Shown here piece after piece: positions 1-11,036 of a stretch of 59,817 nucleotides of DNA. Below the pieces are notes generated by a model. That model saw only the letters and a list, made by a program, of their open reading frames with translations, was not told the DNA's origin and did not search any database. Where the stretch lies: contig CAIVVM010000071.1 of assembly GCA_903909375.1 (NCBI GenBank), positions 1 to 59,817 of the forward strand. Reading direction: 5' to 3'. Each line of letters starts with the position of its first letter. Within the stretch, counting starts at the first letter, position 1. Both the position numbers and the translations under genes were made by a program. The DNA comes from an uncultured Alphaproteobacteria bacterium (GTDB lineage: Bacteria; Pseudomonadota; Alphaproteobacteria; Caulobacterales; Caulobacteraceae).

Positions 1-467
1 AGGTCGGCCAGTTCCAGATTGCAGCTCGTGAACGCGGCGGCCGTCCGCACCACCTTGCCCCCGAACGCCCGGCTGAAGTCGGCCTTGTGGAACCGGGCGC
101 CGCGCAGATTGCAGGCCTCGAACGCGACGCCATAGAGGCTGGACCGGTCCACGTCGGCGAACGACAGGTCGCAGGCCAGAAATCTGGCCTCGTCCAGCCG
201 CGAGAAGGCGAACTGCGGGCCGGAGTGGCTGTCCGGATCGGCGAAGTCACAGTGGTCGAACAGGGCCTCGCGCAGGTCGGCGTGGGCGAAGCGGCAGCGC
301 ACAAACCGGCAGCGGGTGAAGCGCGCATTCTGCAGGATCACCGAAGACAGCCGCGCGTCCATCACCGTGCAGTCGGTCAGGCGGATGTCCGTCAGGTCCC
401 GCTCGGCCCATTCGAAGCCCGAGAGTTCCAGGCCGGAGTAGTGGCCACCAGCTTCGAGATCGGGAAT
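1..467 (-). CDS. pentapeptide-repeat protein, C-terminal part beyond window
   Basis: Read on the minus strand, an open frame runs off the left edge with no stop. It shows typical A(D/N)Lxx/F pentapeptide steps such as CDLSFADVD, CNLRGARFHKADF and CNLELADL, which form a right-handed quadrilateral beta-helix. The role cannot be told from this; such proteins range from topoisomerase-protecting factors to effectors of unknown function. The start is unclear: repeat-like sequence (HYSGLELSG) extends to about 445, but the only ordinary start codons in frame are GTG at 365 and ATG at 362. An upstream start would have to be a rare codon near 467, or the gene is translated by coupling to thiC, whose stop is at 473. 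Family call is firm, start is not. Confidence 0.75.
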   Translation of the reverse strand, partial: MPDLEAGGHYSGLELSGFEWAERDLTDIRLTDCTVMDARLSSVILQNARFTRCRFVRCRFAHADLREALFDHCDFADPDSHSGPQFAFSRLDEARFLACDLSFADVDRSSLYGVAFEACNLRGARFHKADFSRAFGGKVVRTAAAFTSCNLELAD

Positions 468-472
468 CGCCC

Positions 473-2350
<1,878 letters not shown>

Positions 2351-2362
2351 TCAGGAACGCAA

Positions 2363-2462
2363 TGCACCCTTCCCTTCGCCGGCATGACCCGGATCAGGTT
2401 CGACGGGTCGTGGGCTCACCCACCTCTCAGCCGCTCTGGCGCGGCCCCCCGAGGAGAGGAGA
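2363..2462 (-). promoter_or_regulatory. TPP riboswitch (THI element) ahead of thiC
   Basis: On the minus strand the leader holds the conserved THI-box cores: CTGAGAGGTGGG near 2422-2433, GAACCTGATCCGGGTCATGC near 2384-2403, and GGCGAAGGGA near 2371-2380, flanked by a GC-rich closing helix. Its placement 55-155 bases ahead of thiC is the usual one for thiamine-pyrophosphate control of translation or transcript ending. Confidence 0.95.
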
Positions 2463-2563
2463 TAGAGTAACCCTGTTGTCCACGCCTCGCCAGCCGCAAA
2501 AGCGAAGACGAAAAGCCTCGGCGCGGGTATCATGGTTATGAGGGACCCTATGGAGACACGCTC

Positions 2564-2998
2564 ATGAAACGCTCGATTGTCGCCCTGGCTGCCTTGGCGA
2601 TCCTGTCTGCCGCCGCCGCCGTCTCGACGGCCGCCTATGCGGCCAAGGACTCCATGCTGGGCGCCGCGCCCGAGCGCGGAACCGGCCTCCCATCGGGCCA
2701 GTGCCTGCGCAGCCGCGACATCCGCAACCACACCATCGCCGACCGCAACACCCTGTTGATCAGGGGCGGCGACAAACAGACCTATCGCGTGACGATGGCG
2801 GGCGGTTGCCTGGCCGGCGCCACTCAGTCGGATCCGATCATCACCCGCAACCCGCCGGGCGCTGACCGCATCTGCAAGCCCATCGACATGGACATCGGCG
2901 TCGCACGCAACGGGTTCGAGACCCGGTGCATTGTTGACTCCATCGTTCGGCTCAGCCCGGAGCAGGTGGCCATGGTGCCGAAGAAGCTCAGGCCCTGA
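2564..2998 (+). CDS. small exported protein, DUF6491-like
   Basis: 144 residues with a clear Sec signal peptide (residues 1-26, hydrophobic core ALAALAILSAAAA, cleavage near AYA-AKD). The mature part has four cysteines that could form disulfides, with a core QCLRSRDIRNHTIADRN followed by TYRVTMAGGCL, the pattern I associate with DUF6491. No enzyme motif is seen. The ATG at 2564 has GGAG eight bases upstream. It is a single gene between the divergent thiC leader and the convergent FG-GAP gene. Family name is by resemblance only. Confidence 0.75.
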   Translation: MKRSIVALAALAILSAAAAVSTAAYAAKDSMLGAAPERGTGLPSGQCLRSRDIRNHTIADRNTLLIRGGDKQTYRVTMAGGCLAGATQSDPIITRNPPGADRICKPIDMDIGVARNGFETRCIVDSIVRLSPEQVAMVPKKLRP

Positions 2999-3007
2999 CC
3001 GGAGCGG

Positions 3008-4498
3008 TCAGACCCCGCGCCGGATAACGAGCACCTTGCCCGCGTAGGCGGCCACGTCCACGCGGGCGACCCGCTGTACTTTTCGGCCTGTGGCGCTCAT
3101 GAACGTCACTTCGACCGTGACCTGCCGCGCACCCGGCAGGCCGAAATGGACCGGAGTCGCGCCCTGTGACCCATAGCCGCCTCCGGTCGAGACCTGTCCC
3201 GTTCCCAACAACTTCCCACCGGACCCATAGACCCGCACCTCGGCCCCGGCCTGGGTGTAGCGACCCTTCGCGTCCAGCACGCTCACCTGCAGGCTCTGCC
3301 GCGCTTGCCCGGCCGGCAGCAGGTTGCGGAACAGGTAGTGCCCGCCCACCGCCGTGTAGCCCTTGGTCACAGACAGATCGACGTCGCCATCGCGGTCAAA
3401 ATCGGCCCAGGCCACGCCATGATCGCCGACGTCCAACGGTCCGCCCTGGATCATCACATTCCGGAAGCCCTTGCCGCCCTCATTGTGGAACAGGCTGTTG
3501 CGCGGAACCTGCTGGCCGGGCGGTCCCTCGTAGGACATCACCGACAGATCGGGAAAGCCGTCGTTGTCATAGTCGCCCCAGGCGGCGCCCACGGCCTCAT
3601 TGTCCAGATCAACGCCGGTAGCGGGAGCCGTGTTGGTGAACCGACCATCGCCCGCCCCCCGCCACAGGGTGTTGCGACCATAGTTGGGGACGAAGATGTC
3701 CAGATTGCCGTCGTTGTCATAGTCGCCGACCGCGCAGCCCACTCCGCCCTGATTGCTCTTGCGCCCGGCGTTCTCCATGCCCAGCTGCGGCGCGACATCC
3801 ACAAATGCGGTCCCATCATTCCGCCATAGCGCATCGGTCTTACCCGATTGGTTGGCCAGGAAGAGATCCAGGTCACCGTCCTTGTCATAGTCCAGCCAGC
3901 AGGCGCCGACCGTGGACTTCGCCCCGGTGGGCCCGGCGTCCGCAAATGCCTGACTGAACATGCCGCCATCGTTGCGATAGAGCTTGTTCGGTCCGGCGCG
4001 ATCTGTGGCGAAGAGGTCGACATCGCCGTCGTTGTCGTAGTCGACCCAGTTGTTCTGGCGTGAAGCCCGGCCCATCAGGGTCAGGCCGATCCCCTCGGCC
4101 ACGTTGACGAAGGCCTTGCCGGCCTGGCTGCGGAAGACGGCAGTGGGTTTCTCAGGCAGGCTCGACCCCGCCAGCAGATCCAGCCAGCCGTCGCCGTCAT
4201 AGTCGCCCCAGCTGATCGCCCGGAACTCACCGCCCGACGTCGGCAGGCCCAGGGCAGCGCCTGCGCTGACCAACACTCCGCGCTCATTCCGATAGAGTCT
4301 GATCTCGCCGCTCTTCAGCGATACCGCCATGTCGAGATCGCCATCATTGTCGAAGTCGGCCCAGGCGTTGGACAGCGAGCCCGGCATGGCCAGCAGCTCG
4401 GGCTGGACCGGTGCAAACGCCGGCTCTCCGACCGGTGCGGCGGCGACGAGCAGGAGGGCGCAGACCGCCGCGGTCGCCGGGAGAAAGCGCCTGGTCAT
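3008..4498 (-). CDS. exported FG-GAP/VCBS repeat protein, CRTAC1-like
   Basis: 496 residues: signal peptide (1-25), then about eight FG-GAP/VCBS blades, each with a calcium-binding D-x-D-x-D-G-x-x-D loop (DFDNDGDLDM, DYDGDGWLDL, DYDNDGDVDL and so on), and a C-terminal ASPIC/UnbV-type region (about 395-496). These form a secreted seven- or eight-bladed propeller that binds calcium and surface ligands. It is the third gene of a minus-strand set after a TonB receptor and an acylase, with only 10 bases between it and the acylase stop, so it is probably co-transcribed with them. A binding or assembly role for the same substrate is an inference. Confidence 0.85.
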   Translation of the reverse strand: MTRRFLPATAAVCALLLVAAAPVGEPAFAPVQPELLAMPGSLSNAWADFDNDGDLDMAVSLKSGEIRLYRNERGVLVSAGAALGLPTSGGEFRAISWGDYDGDGWLDLLAGSSLPEKPTAVFRSQAGKAFVNVAEGIGLTLMGRASRQNNWVDYDNDGDVDLFATDRAGPNKLYRNDGGMFSQAFADAGPTGAKSTVGACWLDYDKDGDLDLFLANQSGKTDALWRNDGTAFVDVAPQLGMENAGRKSNQGGVGCAVGDYDNDGNLDIFVPNYGRNTLWRGAGDGRFTNTAPATGVDLDNEAVGAAWGDYDNDGFPDLSVMSYEGPPGQQVPRNSLFHNEGGKGFRNVMIQGGPLDVGDHGVAWADFDRDGDVDLSVTKGYTAVGGHYLFRNLLPAGQARQSLQVSVLDAKGRYTQAGAEVRVYGSGGKLLGTGQVSTGGGYGSQGATPVHFGLPGARQVTVEVTFMSATGRKVQRVARVDVAAYAGKVLVIRRGV

Positions 4499-4508
4499 GT
4501 TCGTCTCC

Positions 4509-6593
4509 TCAGTACGGGGTCGTCGCCTTGAGGTTCTTTTCGACCTCGGCGCGGGTGGTCCAGAGATTGCGGAAGGTCTTCTGCGACAGATGATTCAGCT
4601 GGTCGCTGCGGTGCGGCGAGCCGGGCTGGGTCGAGTTGCCATAACTCATGAGCCCGACCGCCTTGATCGGCGTCGAGAACTCCACCATCGACATCCAGGT
4701 CTCACCGTGGACGGGCGTGCGCTTGCCGTCCTTGAGCGGGCTCCAGGTCATGACATGGAAAACACCGAGGTTGCCGAAGCCGCCGTTGCCAGGCAGGTCG
4801 ACCTTGCCAAGGGCGAACCGCGAGACCTCGCCAAACGGCCGATCAAGGGCGCCGTAACTGGCCCTGGCCTCCGTCGCGGCGGCCTTGAGCATGGCGACGG
4901 CCTGGTCCGGATCCTTCAGGCCATAGGGCGTGTCGATGGGGCGGGCGGCGTCCCAGCGGACCTTGTAGTTGGCGTCGCTGATGTAGTTCGGCCCGGCGAA
5001 CTTGCGCGCCCAGGCTTCGAACAGCAGGGCGCCCCGGGCGTCGGCGTTGACCGAGCGGTCCCAGGCCTTGAGGACGGCGGCCGCGGCCTGGACATCGGGG
5101 TCAACGCTTGCGGCCGCTGCGGCGAGAAGCTCGTCCAGCACCCGGTCGGTCATCAGCACATGGCTGGTCAGCTTGCGGACCACGAAGTCGTCGAAGGTGA
5201 TCTTAGGCGGATCAGCCATCAGGTGCGACGACTGCTGGGCGCGCAGCGACAGCGGCCCGTTGTTGGCCATGTAGGCCGGATAGTCCCTTGCCTGGATGGT
5301 CTGCGGATACGTCGCAACCCAGGGCGGATCGTTGGTGTTCTGGACATAGCCGGTGGGGGGATCGATGACCTTGGGCAGTTCGGCGTAGGTATGGGTTTCG
5401 GTCCACAGCGTCTTTGAGGTGTCGCCAGGGACGAGGCCGCCCCACTTGGCGACATCGCCGTCCGCGTGTTTGGGCAGAATGCCGTTGTAGAGGTACTGGA
5501 TGTGCCCCTCCCGGTCGCCATAGACGATGTTGAACGAAGGCACCTGCAGCCGGTTCATGATCGCCTGGTAATCGGCGAAGCTCTTCGACTTGCCCATGTC
5601 CCAGTACTGGCGAAGCCCGCCCGGCCGATCGAGACCGGCCACACGCAGGGCCACGGTCTTTCCGTCAGCGCGGGTGAACACCGGGCCATGCACCGAGGAC
5701 CGCAGCTCCAGGGTCTCGGTCTTGAGGGAGCCATCCGCCTGCCGGACCTTGAACGTTGTCGTCGAGGTCGTAAACGGGCGCACCTTGCCATCGTAGAGAT
5801 ATCCGCCGTCGGCGAGCTTTAGTTCGTAGTTGGTGGCTCCCAGGATGCCGTTGACGGTGTTGGTGAAGCCCATCCGCTCGTTGAACATGAAGCGCAGCAC
5901 CGGCAGACCCACCTGGGTGGCGCCGTACATCTTGATGCCGGGTCCGTTGAGGTCGGCCTCGAAATAGGTGAGTTGGCTGGGCGCCCAGGGCAGGTGCGGA
6001 TTAGCCAGCAGCAGGGTGTTCCCGCTAGCCGATTTCTTCGGCGCAACCGCCCAGGCGTTGGAGCCGGCGTCGGCGTTGCCCATGGTGCGCGCCTGGGGCG
6101 CCACGTAGACATAGTTCATCAGGCGATGGCCGTGGGCCATGACATCGACGCCGGTGATCGGAAAGACCTGCCGCACCGAAGGGTCCAGCGCCTCGGGGTG
6201 GGCCTTGGCGTAGGCGTTCATGCCCGCCGCGAAAGCATCCAGATTGGCCCGGAAGCTAGCCGGCTCCTTGGCGTACCAGGCCCTGGCCCGTTCGTAGATC
6301 CCGTTGGCGAGAACCCACTTGTCGGACTCAATCTCCGAGGCGCCCCAGTACTCGGCGGCGCGACCCCGGGCCTGACCGTACAGCTTGACCACCACGTCGC
6401 CGTGGTTCTGCGCGGTGGCGTAGCCGAAACCGAAGAAAACGCCGGCCTCGTCCTTTGCATAGACATGCGGCACGCCGTAGCTGTCCCACAGGATCTCACC
6501 GCGCGGCCCGGGAGCAGCACCCGCCGTGCCACCCAGGGCCAGCAGGATCATGGCCGCCAGGGCCGCGAACATCTTCGAAATCGCCCGGCTCAT
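4509..6593 (-). CDS. penicillin acylase-family Ntn-hydrolase
   Basis: 694-residue exported precursor. A signal peptide covers 1-26. The alpha chain follows, then the self-cleavage site GNADAG/SNAWAV, making Ser178 the N-terminal nucleophile of the beta chain. The beta chain has the family's NANPHLPW-type oxyanion region (LLLANPHLPWAP) and the C-terminal tail YGNSTQPGSPHRSDQ. Members cut amides of acyl-homoserine lactones, beta-lactams or lipopeptides (PvdQ, QuiP, aculeacin A acylase); the substrate here is unknown. It acts in the periplasm. It lies 24 bases after a TonB receptor gene and 10 bases before an FG-GAP gene, which suggests that the receptor imports what the acylase cuts. Confidence 0.9.
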   Translation of the reverse strand: MSRAISKMFAALAAMILLALGGTAGAAPGPRGEILWDSYGVPHVYAKDEAGVFFGFGYATAQNHGDVVVKLYGQARGRAAEYWGASEIESDKWVLANGIYERARAWYAKEPASFRANLDAFAAGMNAYAKAHPEALDPSVRQVFPITGVDVMAHGHRLMNYVYVAPQARTMGNADAGSNAWAVAPKKSASGNTLLLANPHLPWAPSQLTYFEADLNGPGIKMYGATQVGLPVLRFMFNERMGFTNTVNGILGATNYELKLADGGYLYDGKVRPFTTSTTTFKVRQADGSLKTETLELRSSVHGPVFTRADGKTVALRVAGLDRPGGLRQYWDMGKSKSFADYQAIMNRLQVPSFNIVYGDREGHIQYLYNGILPKHADGDVAKWGGLVPGDTSKTLWTETHTYAELPKVIDPPTGYVQNTNDPPWVATYPQTIQARDYPAYMANNGPLSLRAQQSSHLMADPPKITFDDFVVRKLTSHVLMTDRVLDELLAAAAASVDPDVQAAAAVLKAWDRSVNADARGALLFEAWARKFAGPNYISDANYKVRWDAARPIDTPYGLKDPDQAVAMLKAAATEARASYGALDRPFGEVSRFALGKVDLPGNGGFGNLGVFHVMTWSPLKDGKRTPVHGETWMSMVEFSTPIKAVGLMSYGNSTQPGSPHRSDQLNHLSQKTFRNLWTTRAEVEKNLKATTPY

Positions 6594-6617
6594 GATCCCT
6601 GCTCCCTCAAATCCCGA

Positions 6618-9074
6618 TCAGAAGTCCCACTGCACCCGGGCGTAATAGGAGCCGCCCGTGAAGCCGATCGGCGAGGTGCCGGGGTATTGCCCGGCGCCGA
6701 GGTTCGCGTTGAAGATGCCGACCGCGTCCGGATAGTTGTTGAACAGATTGTTCGAGCCCACCGCGAACGTCACCTTGTCACGGAATTTGTAGCTAACCTC
6801 GAGGTCCGTGATCCATTCAGCGCCATAGCTGCGGTCGTTTGCTGCAAGATTCTGCCTCACGGTGTACTTGCCGAAGCGGGTCTGACGCAGATTCACGCTC
6901 ACATCATTCCAGGTCCAGGCGGCGCTCAGCGCGATCTTGTCCTTGGGGATCGCCGTGGTCAGGTTGCCCTGGCTCAGCCGGTCAAACAGCACGAACGTCG
7001 GGCCCAGCGCGCTCAACTGCGGCGGGTTGGCGATAATGCTGCGGATCTCGGTTTCATTGTGGTTGTAGCCGGCCGAGGCCCGTAGCGCGCCCCAGTCGCC
7101 CAGGTCCTTCTTCCAGGTCGCCACGATGTCGATCCCGTCCGTCCGGGTGTCGATGGCGTTGGTATAGTACTGGCCGCTGAGCGAGCCCGGCAGGCCATTG
7201 GCCACCAGGATCGCGGACACCGCGGCGCCGGTCAGGGTGCTGGTGATGGCGATGCGCTTGTCGATGTCAATGCGGTAGGCGTCCACCGTGATCGCCAGAT
7301 CCGGCATCGGTTCCAGCGTGAAGCCCAGGCTGATGTTGGTCGATTCTTCAGGCGTGAGCGGCTGTGCGCCAAGGGCGCGAGCCTCACGCGAACCCACTGG
7401 CAGCGTCTTGATCTGCAGCAGGTCCAGCACCCCGCTCACCAGCCGGAACTGGCTGGAGGAGGCGGCATAGTTCTGCTGGGCCAGTCCCGGTGCGCGGAAC
7501 CCGGTGGAGACGGCGCCCCGGACCGCCAGCCAGTCGGTGACCTCGAAGCGGCCATTGACCTTGCCCACCAGGGTATCCCCGGAAGCGTCGCTGTAGTCCT
7601 CGTAGCGGACCGCAGCCCCCAGGAAGAGCCGCTCCGTCGGCGACCATCCCAGTTCGCCATAGGCCGCGTAGTTGTTGCGCGACGAGGAACTGGCGTCCGA
7701 CGGCTGGAACCCGGGTGTTGCCTGGGCGCCGGTGGCAGGACGCTGCCCGGCGAACGGCTGGCCCGCCGGAATCACATAGAGACCGGCCTGATAGCTGGCC
7801 AATTCACCGGCCTCGACCCGGTAGGTTTCGCGCCTGTGTTGCGCACCGAGCGAAACCTGCAGATTTCCGGCGCTCTCCAGCTCGAATGCCCGCGTCAGGT
7901 CCAGCGAATTGACCCACTCCGTCGAGCGCAGGGCGCCGACGTAGAACACCGTCGGACTGCTCGGGCCCAGGCTGGCGTTGATCGTATTCGAAGTGTTTTC
8001 GGTGGCGCGGTTGTAGCCGAGGGTGGAGGAGATATCCCAGTCCCAGCCGCCAACCTTGCCGCGGACGCCAGCGGCGAACTCATAGTCCCGCTCGCGGATC
8101 ACCAGATTGGGCCGGAAGCCCTCCGGATAAATCTGCGGCAAACTGTTGACGCTGTTGGGCGCGCGGAAGGTGAACGGCAGATCCGAGACCCGGCGACTGA
8201 CCGTGCCGAAGGAATAGAGCTCGGTCTCGTCGTCCAGCGAATAGGTGATGTTGTAGCCCGCGTTCGTACCGATCTGCGGCAGCACGCCGGAGTTCAGGGT
8301 GATCAGCCGGTCGACCGTCAGTTCGCGCGGATCCGGCAGGCCTGACGGGATCAGGCGCGGATAGATCTGGATGTTCGGCGCCACGGGATTAGCCCGGTTC
8401 GACAGAAGCTGGCTCTTGTGACTGGCGAAGACATTCAGTTGCGCCTTGTCGCCAAGAGCCCAGCCGTAGGCCCCGTTAAGCTGCCAGAGCTCACCGTCGC
8501 TGCGGTCGAAGTTCTGGCCCCAGCTCGTACCGATGTAGCCGCCATCGCCCTCTTTGAGGATTATGTTGATCACCCCGGCAATGGCGTCAGAGCCATATTG
8601 GGCGGCGGCCCCGTCGCGAAGCACCTCGATGCGGCCAATCGCCGACGTGGGGATCAGGTCGAGGTCGGCTGGTACCGAACCGTTGTAGAGCGAGGACACC
8701 GAATTGATCAGCGAGGTCTTGTGGCGGCGCTTGCCATTCACCAGCACCAGGGTCTGATCGGGATTCAACCCGCGCAGGCCGCCGGTCGAAATCACGGTCG
8801 AGATCCCGCCCCCGGCGCGCGCCGGCAGGTTGAACGATGGCACCAGGGTCTGCAGCGAGGCGAACGCGCCGGCGCGGCCGGTCTTTTCCAGCTCAGCCCC
8901 GTTCAGCACATCAATGGGTGTCGGGCTGTCGATAACCGTTCGCGGCGCGCCGCGCGTGCCGGTGACCACCAGTTCCTGAACATCCGTGGTCTGGGCCACG
9001 GCGGCCCCGGCGGTCGCTGCTAGGATCGCGCTGATGGCTGCCGAATGCGCAATCCTGCGCCGAGAATTCTTCAT
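6618..9074 (-). CDS. TonB-dependent outer-membrane receptor
   Basis: Outer-membrane active transporter: signal peptide (hydrophobic IAHSAAISAILAATAGAAVA), TonB box-like QELVVTGTRG, plug domain with NGKRRHKTSL and DLIPTSAIGRIEVLRDGA, then a long beta-barrel ending in the aromatic YYARVQWDF signature. The open frame reaches further upstream, but ATG at 9074 directly precedes the signal peptide (MKNSRRR) and is taken as the start; the longer N-terminus to 9230 would cover the palindrome. About 818 residues. It heads the receptor-acylase-FG-GAP set. The ligand is not predictable from sequence. Confidence 0.95.
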   Translation of the reverse strand: MKNSRRRIAHSAAISAILAATAGAAVAQTTDVQELVVTGTRGAPRTVIDSPTPIDVLNGAELEKTGRAGAFASLQTLVPSFNLPARAGGGISTVISTGGLRGLNPDQTLVLVNGKRRHKTSLINSVSSLYNGSVPADLDLIPTSAIGRIEVLRDGAAAQYGSDAIAGVINIILKEGDGGYIGTSWGQNFDRSDGELWQLNGAYGWALGDKAQLNVFASHKSQLLSNRANPVAPNIQIYPRLIPSGLPDPRELTVDRLITLNSGVLPQIGTNAGYNITYSLDDETELYSFGTVSRRVSDLPFTFRAPNSVNSLPQIYPEGFRPNLVIRERDYEFAAGVRGKVGGWDWDISSTLGYNRATENTSNTINASLGPSSPTVFYVGALRSTEWVNSLDLTRAFELESAGNLQVSLGAQHRRETYRVEAGELASYQAGLYVIPAGQPFAGQRPATGAQATPGFQPSDASSSSRNNYAAYGELGWSPTERLFLGAAVRYEDYSDASGDTLVGKVNGRFEVTDWLAVRGAVSTGFRAPGLAQQNYAASSSQFRLVSGVLDLLQIKTLPVGSREARALGAQPLTPEESTNISLGFTLEPMPDLAITVDAYRIDIDKRIAITSTLTGAAVSAILVANGLPGSLSGQYYTNAIDTRTDGIDIVATWKKDLGDWGALRASAGYNHNETEIRSIIANPPQLSALGPTFVLFDRLSQGNLTTAIPKDKIALSAAWTWNDVSVNLRQTRFGKYTVRQNLAANDRSYGAEWITDLEVSYKFRDKVTFAVGSNNLFNNYPDAVGIFNANLGAGQYPGTSPIGFTGGSYYARVQWDF

Positions 9075-9113
9075 GGACTTTCCCCAAATTGCTTCCGTGC
9101 CGCTGGCGCGACG

Positions 9114-9158
9114 GTAATGTGTCAGATAACTCGCCGAATAGCTTATCAGACACATTAC
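9114..9158. promoter_or_regulatory. large inverted repeat between divergent genes (candidate operator)
   Basis: Two 16-base arms, GTAATGTGTCAGATAA (9114-9129) and its inverse TTATCAGACACATTAC (9143-9158), differ by one base and are split by 13 bases. Arm centres are 29 bp apart, close to three helical turns. It sits 40 bases ahead of the TonB receptor start and 60 bases ahead of the desulfhydrase-like gene, so a regulator bound here could control both directions. No regulator gene lies beside it. Confidence 0.7.
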
Positions 9159-9217
9159 GAGAAAAACTGTCGCAATGCCCAGCTTGCGGGCAGGCACAGG
9201 CATGATACGCCGGACAT

Positions 9218-10234
9218 ATGCATTTCTCACGCTTCAACCCCGTCCGCTTCGCCCACCTGCCGACTCCGTTCGAGCCGCTGCCCGGCCTCACCGAGCAGCT
9301 GACTCGCGAGGATGGGAGCGGACCCACCCTCTGGATCAAGCGCGATGACTGCACCGGCCTGGCCGGCGGCGGCAACAAGACCCGCAAGCTGGAGTACCTG
9401 TTGGGCGATGCGCTGGCCCAGGATGCTGATACCCTGGTGACACAAGGGGCCATCCAGTCGAACCACGTGCGCCAGACGGCCGCCGCCGCCGCGATCTTCG
9501 GCCTGAAGTGCGAGATCATTCTGGAGGCCCGCACCGGTTCCAACGCCGTCGACTACAACCGTTCGGGCAATGTGCTGCTGGACGAATTGCTGGGCGCACG
9601 ACACCGCACGGTGGCCGGCGGCTCGGACATGAACGCTGAACTGGCCAAGGTCGCCGCGGAGGTCGCAGCAGCAGGAGGACGGCCCTATGTCATTCCTGGC
9701 GGCGGCTCCAACGCCATCGGGGCGCTGGGCTATGCGGAGTGCGCGCTGGAACTGGTGACCCAGGCCAATGAAATGGGCCTCGAGATCGACCGCATCGTCA
9801 CCGCTACAGGCAGCGCCGGCACCCACGCCGGGCTCGTCGCCGGGCTGGCGGTGATGGGGGCGAACATTCCCGTGCTCGGCATTGGCGTGCGCGCGGCAAA
9901 GGACGTTCAGGAGGCCAACGTCTTCCGTCTGGCACAGGAGACGGCCGCCCTGTTCGGCCATGCAGACCGGGTGACCCGGGACATGGTGCTGGCTGACTGC
10001 GACTATGTGGGCGCAGGTTACGGCCTGATCGACAGCGCCGTGATCGATGCGCTGAAGACCATCGCGCGGTCCGACGCCATCCTGCTGGACCCCGTTTACA
10101 CCGGCAAGGCGATGAAGGGCCTGATCGCCTTGTCGAAGGCCGGCAAGTTTGACGGCGAGACCGTCGTCTTCCTGCACACTGGCGGCGCCCAGGGGCTGTT
10201 CGCCTATCAATCCGAAATGGAGGGCCAGCTGTGA
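9218..10234 (+). CDS. PLP-dependent D-cysteine desulfhydrase / ACC deaminase family
   Basis: 338 residues of fold type II PLP enzymes of the ACC deaminase/D-cysteine desulfhydrase group. The PLP lysine is Lys54 in GGGNKTRKLEYL; the SNHVRQTAAAAA loop (about residues 80-91) and the phosphate-binding TATGSAGTHAG are present. Likely reactions are D-cysteine to pyruvate, sulfide and ammonia, or the related L-cysteate sulfo-lyase reaction (CuyA); motifs do not separate these. The next gene, an Asp/Glu racemase, overlaps by 4 bases, so amino-acid enantiomer catabolism is likely. It is divergent from the TonB receptor set. Confidence 0.85.
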   Translation: MHFSRFNPVRFAHLPTPFEPLPGLTEQLTREDGSGPTLWIKRDDCTGLAGGGNKTRKLEYLLGDALAQDADTLVTQGAIQSNHVRQTAAAAAIFGLKCEIILEARTGSNAVDYNRSGNVLLDELLGARHRTVAGGSDMNAELAKVAAEVAAAGGRPYVIPGGGSNAIGALGYAECALELVTQANEMGLEIDRIVTATGSAGTHAGLVAGLAVMGANIPVLGIGVRAAKDVQEANVFRLAQETAALFGHADRVTRDMVLADCDYVGAGYGLIDSAVIDALKTIARSDAILLDPVYTGKAMKGLIALSKAGKFDGETVVFLHTGGAQGLFAYQSEMEGQL

Positions 10235-10929
10235 GCAAGCTCATCCTGGGCGTGCTGGGCGGCATGGGTCCGGCGGCCACGCTGGAGTTTCTGACCCGGG
10301 TGCAAGCCTACACCCCCGCCAAAAGGGACCAGGACCACATCCGGGTGATCGCAGACATCAACCCCGAGGCGCCGGACCGCAATGTGCCCGGAACCCAGGC
10401 CGGCGTGGTGCTGGCCGAGATGGCCGGCGCGTTGCAGGGCGCCGGCGCCCAGGTGCTGGCCATGCCGTGCAATACCGCCCATGCCCATGCCAGCCTGATC
10501 CAGCGCGCCTCGGGCCTGCCGCTGATCGACATGATCGACCTGGGCGCCGAAGCCGCCCAACGCTCCGGCGCCATGCGGGCCGGGGTGCTGGGGACGAAAG
10601 GCGCACTGAAGCTCTACCGCGAATACCTCGCCGCCCGCGCCATGGGCCTCGTCACCCTGCCGCAGGACAGCCAGGACGCCTTCATGGAGACGATCTACCG
10701 CATCAAGGCAGGTGACCGGAGCGAGGAAATCCGTCTGGAGATGCAGGGCTACGCCGCCGAGCTGAAAGGCCTCGGAGCCGACATCCTGATCGCCGGCTGC
10801 ACGGAAGCACCGCTGGTGATGTCGAAGGGCGACACACGTCTGGAGATGATTGACCCTGGCGACTTGCTGGCCCGCCGCGCGGTCGGCGTCTGCATGGGTT
10901 GGGACCCGCTACCGCTCAGGCAATCCTGA
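10231..10929 (+). CDS. aspartate/glutamate racemase family protein
   Basis: 232 residues, cofactor-free racemase fold. Both catalytic cysteines are present: Cys80 in MPCNTAHAH and Cys190 in IAGCTEAP, with the N-terminal GVLGGMGP loop. It starts at GTG 10231 inside the stop of the preceding gene (GTGA overlap), so the two are translationally coupled. Likely interconverts L- and D- forms of an acidic amino acid or a close relative such as cysteate; this is inferred from family and partner. Confidence 0.88.
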   Translation: MSKLILGVLGGMGPAATLEFLTRVQAYTPAKRDQDHIRVIADINPEAPDRNVPGTQAGVVLAEMAGALQGAGAQVLAMPCNTAHAHASLIQRASGLPLIDMIDLGAEAAQRSGAMRAGVLGTKGALKLYREYLAARAMGLVTLPQDSQDAFMETIYRIKAGDRSEEIRLEMQGYAAELKGLGADILIAGCTEAPLVMSKGDTRLEMIDPGDLLARRAVGVCMGWDPLPLRQS

Positions 10930-11036
10930 CCTGTCCGTAGCGATCCGACCCGGCCAGTTTCGGGCCGGATCGATCAGACCCGACATCTGCGGTCGCTTCG
11001 CGAAAATGCCGGATAGACCACCCTCCGAGGTAATGT

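Noticed and set aside
4329..5417. 362-codon plus-strand frame opposite the acylase gene
   Set aside because: Composition (Arg/Val/Gly/Asp-rich) typical of a shadow frame; no known motif and the acylase frame is well supported.
10940..10980. Partial hairpin after the racemase gene as a terminator
   Set aside because: Stem is only about six clean base pairs and no T run follows.
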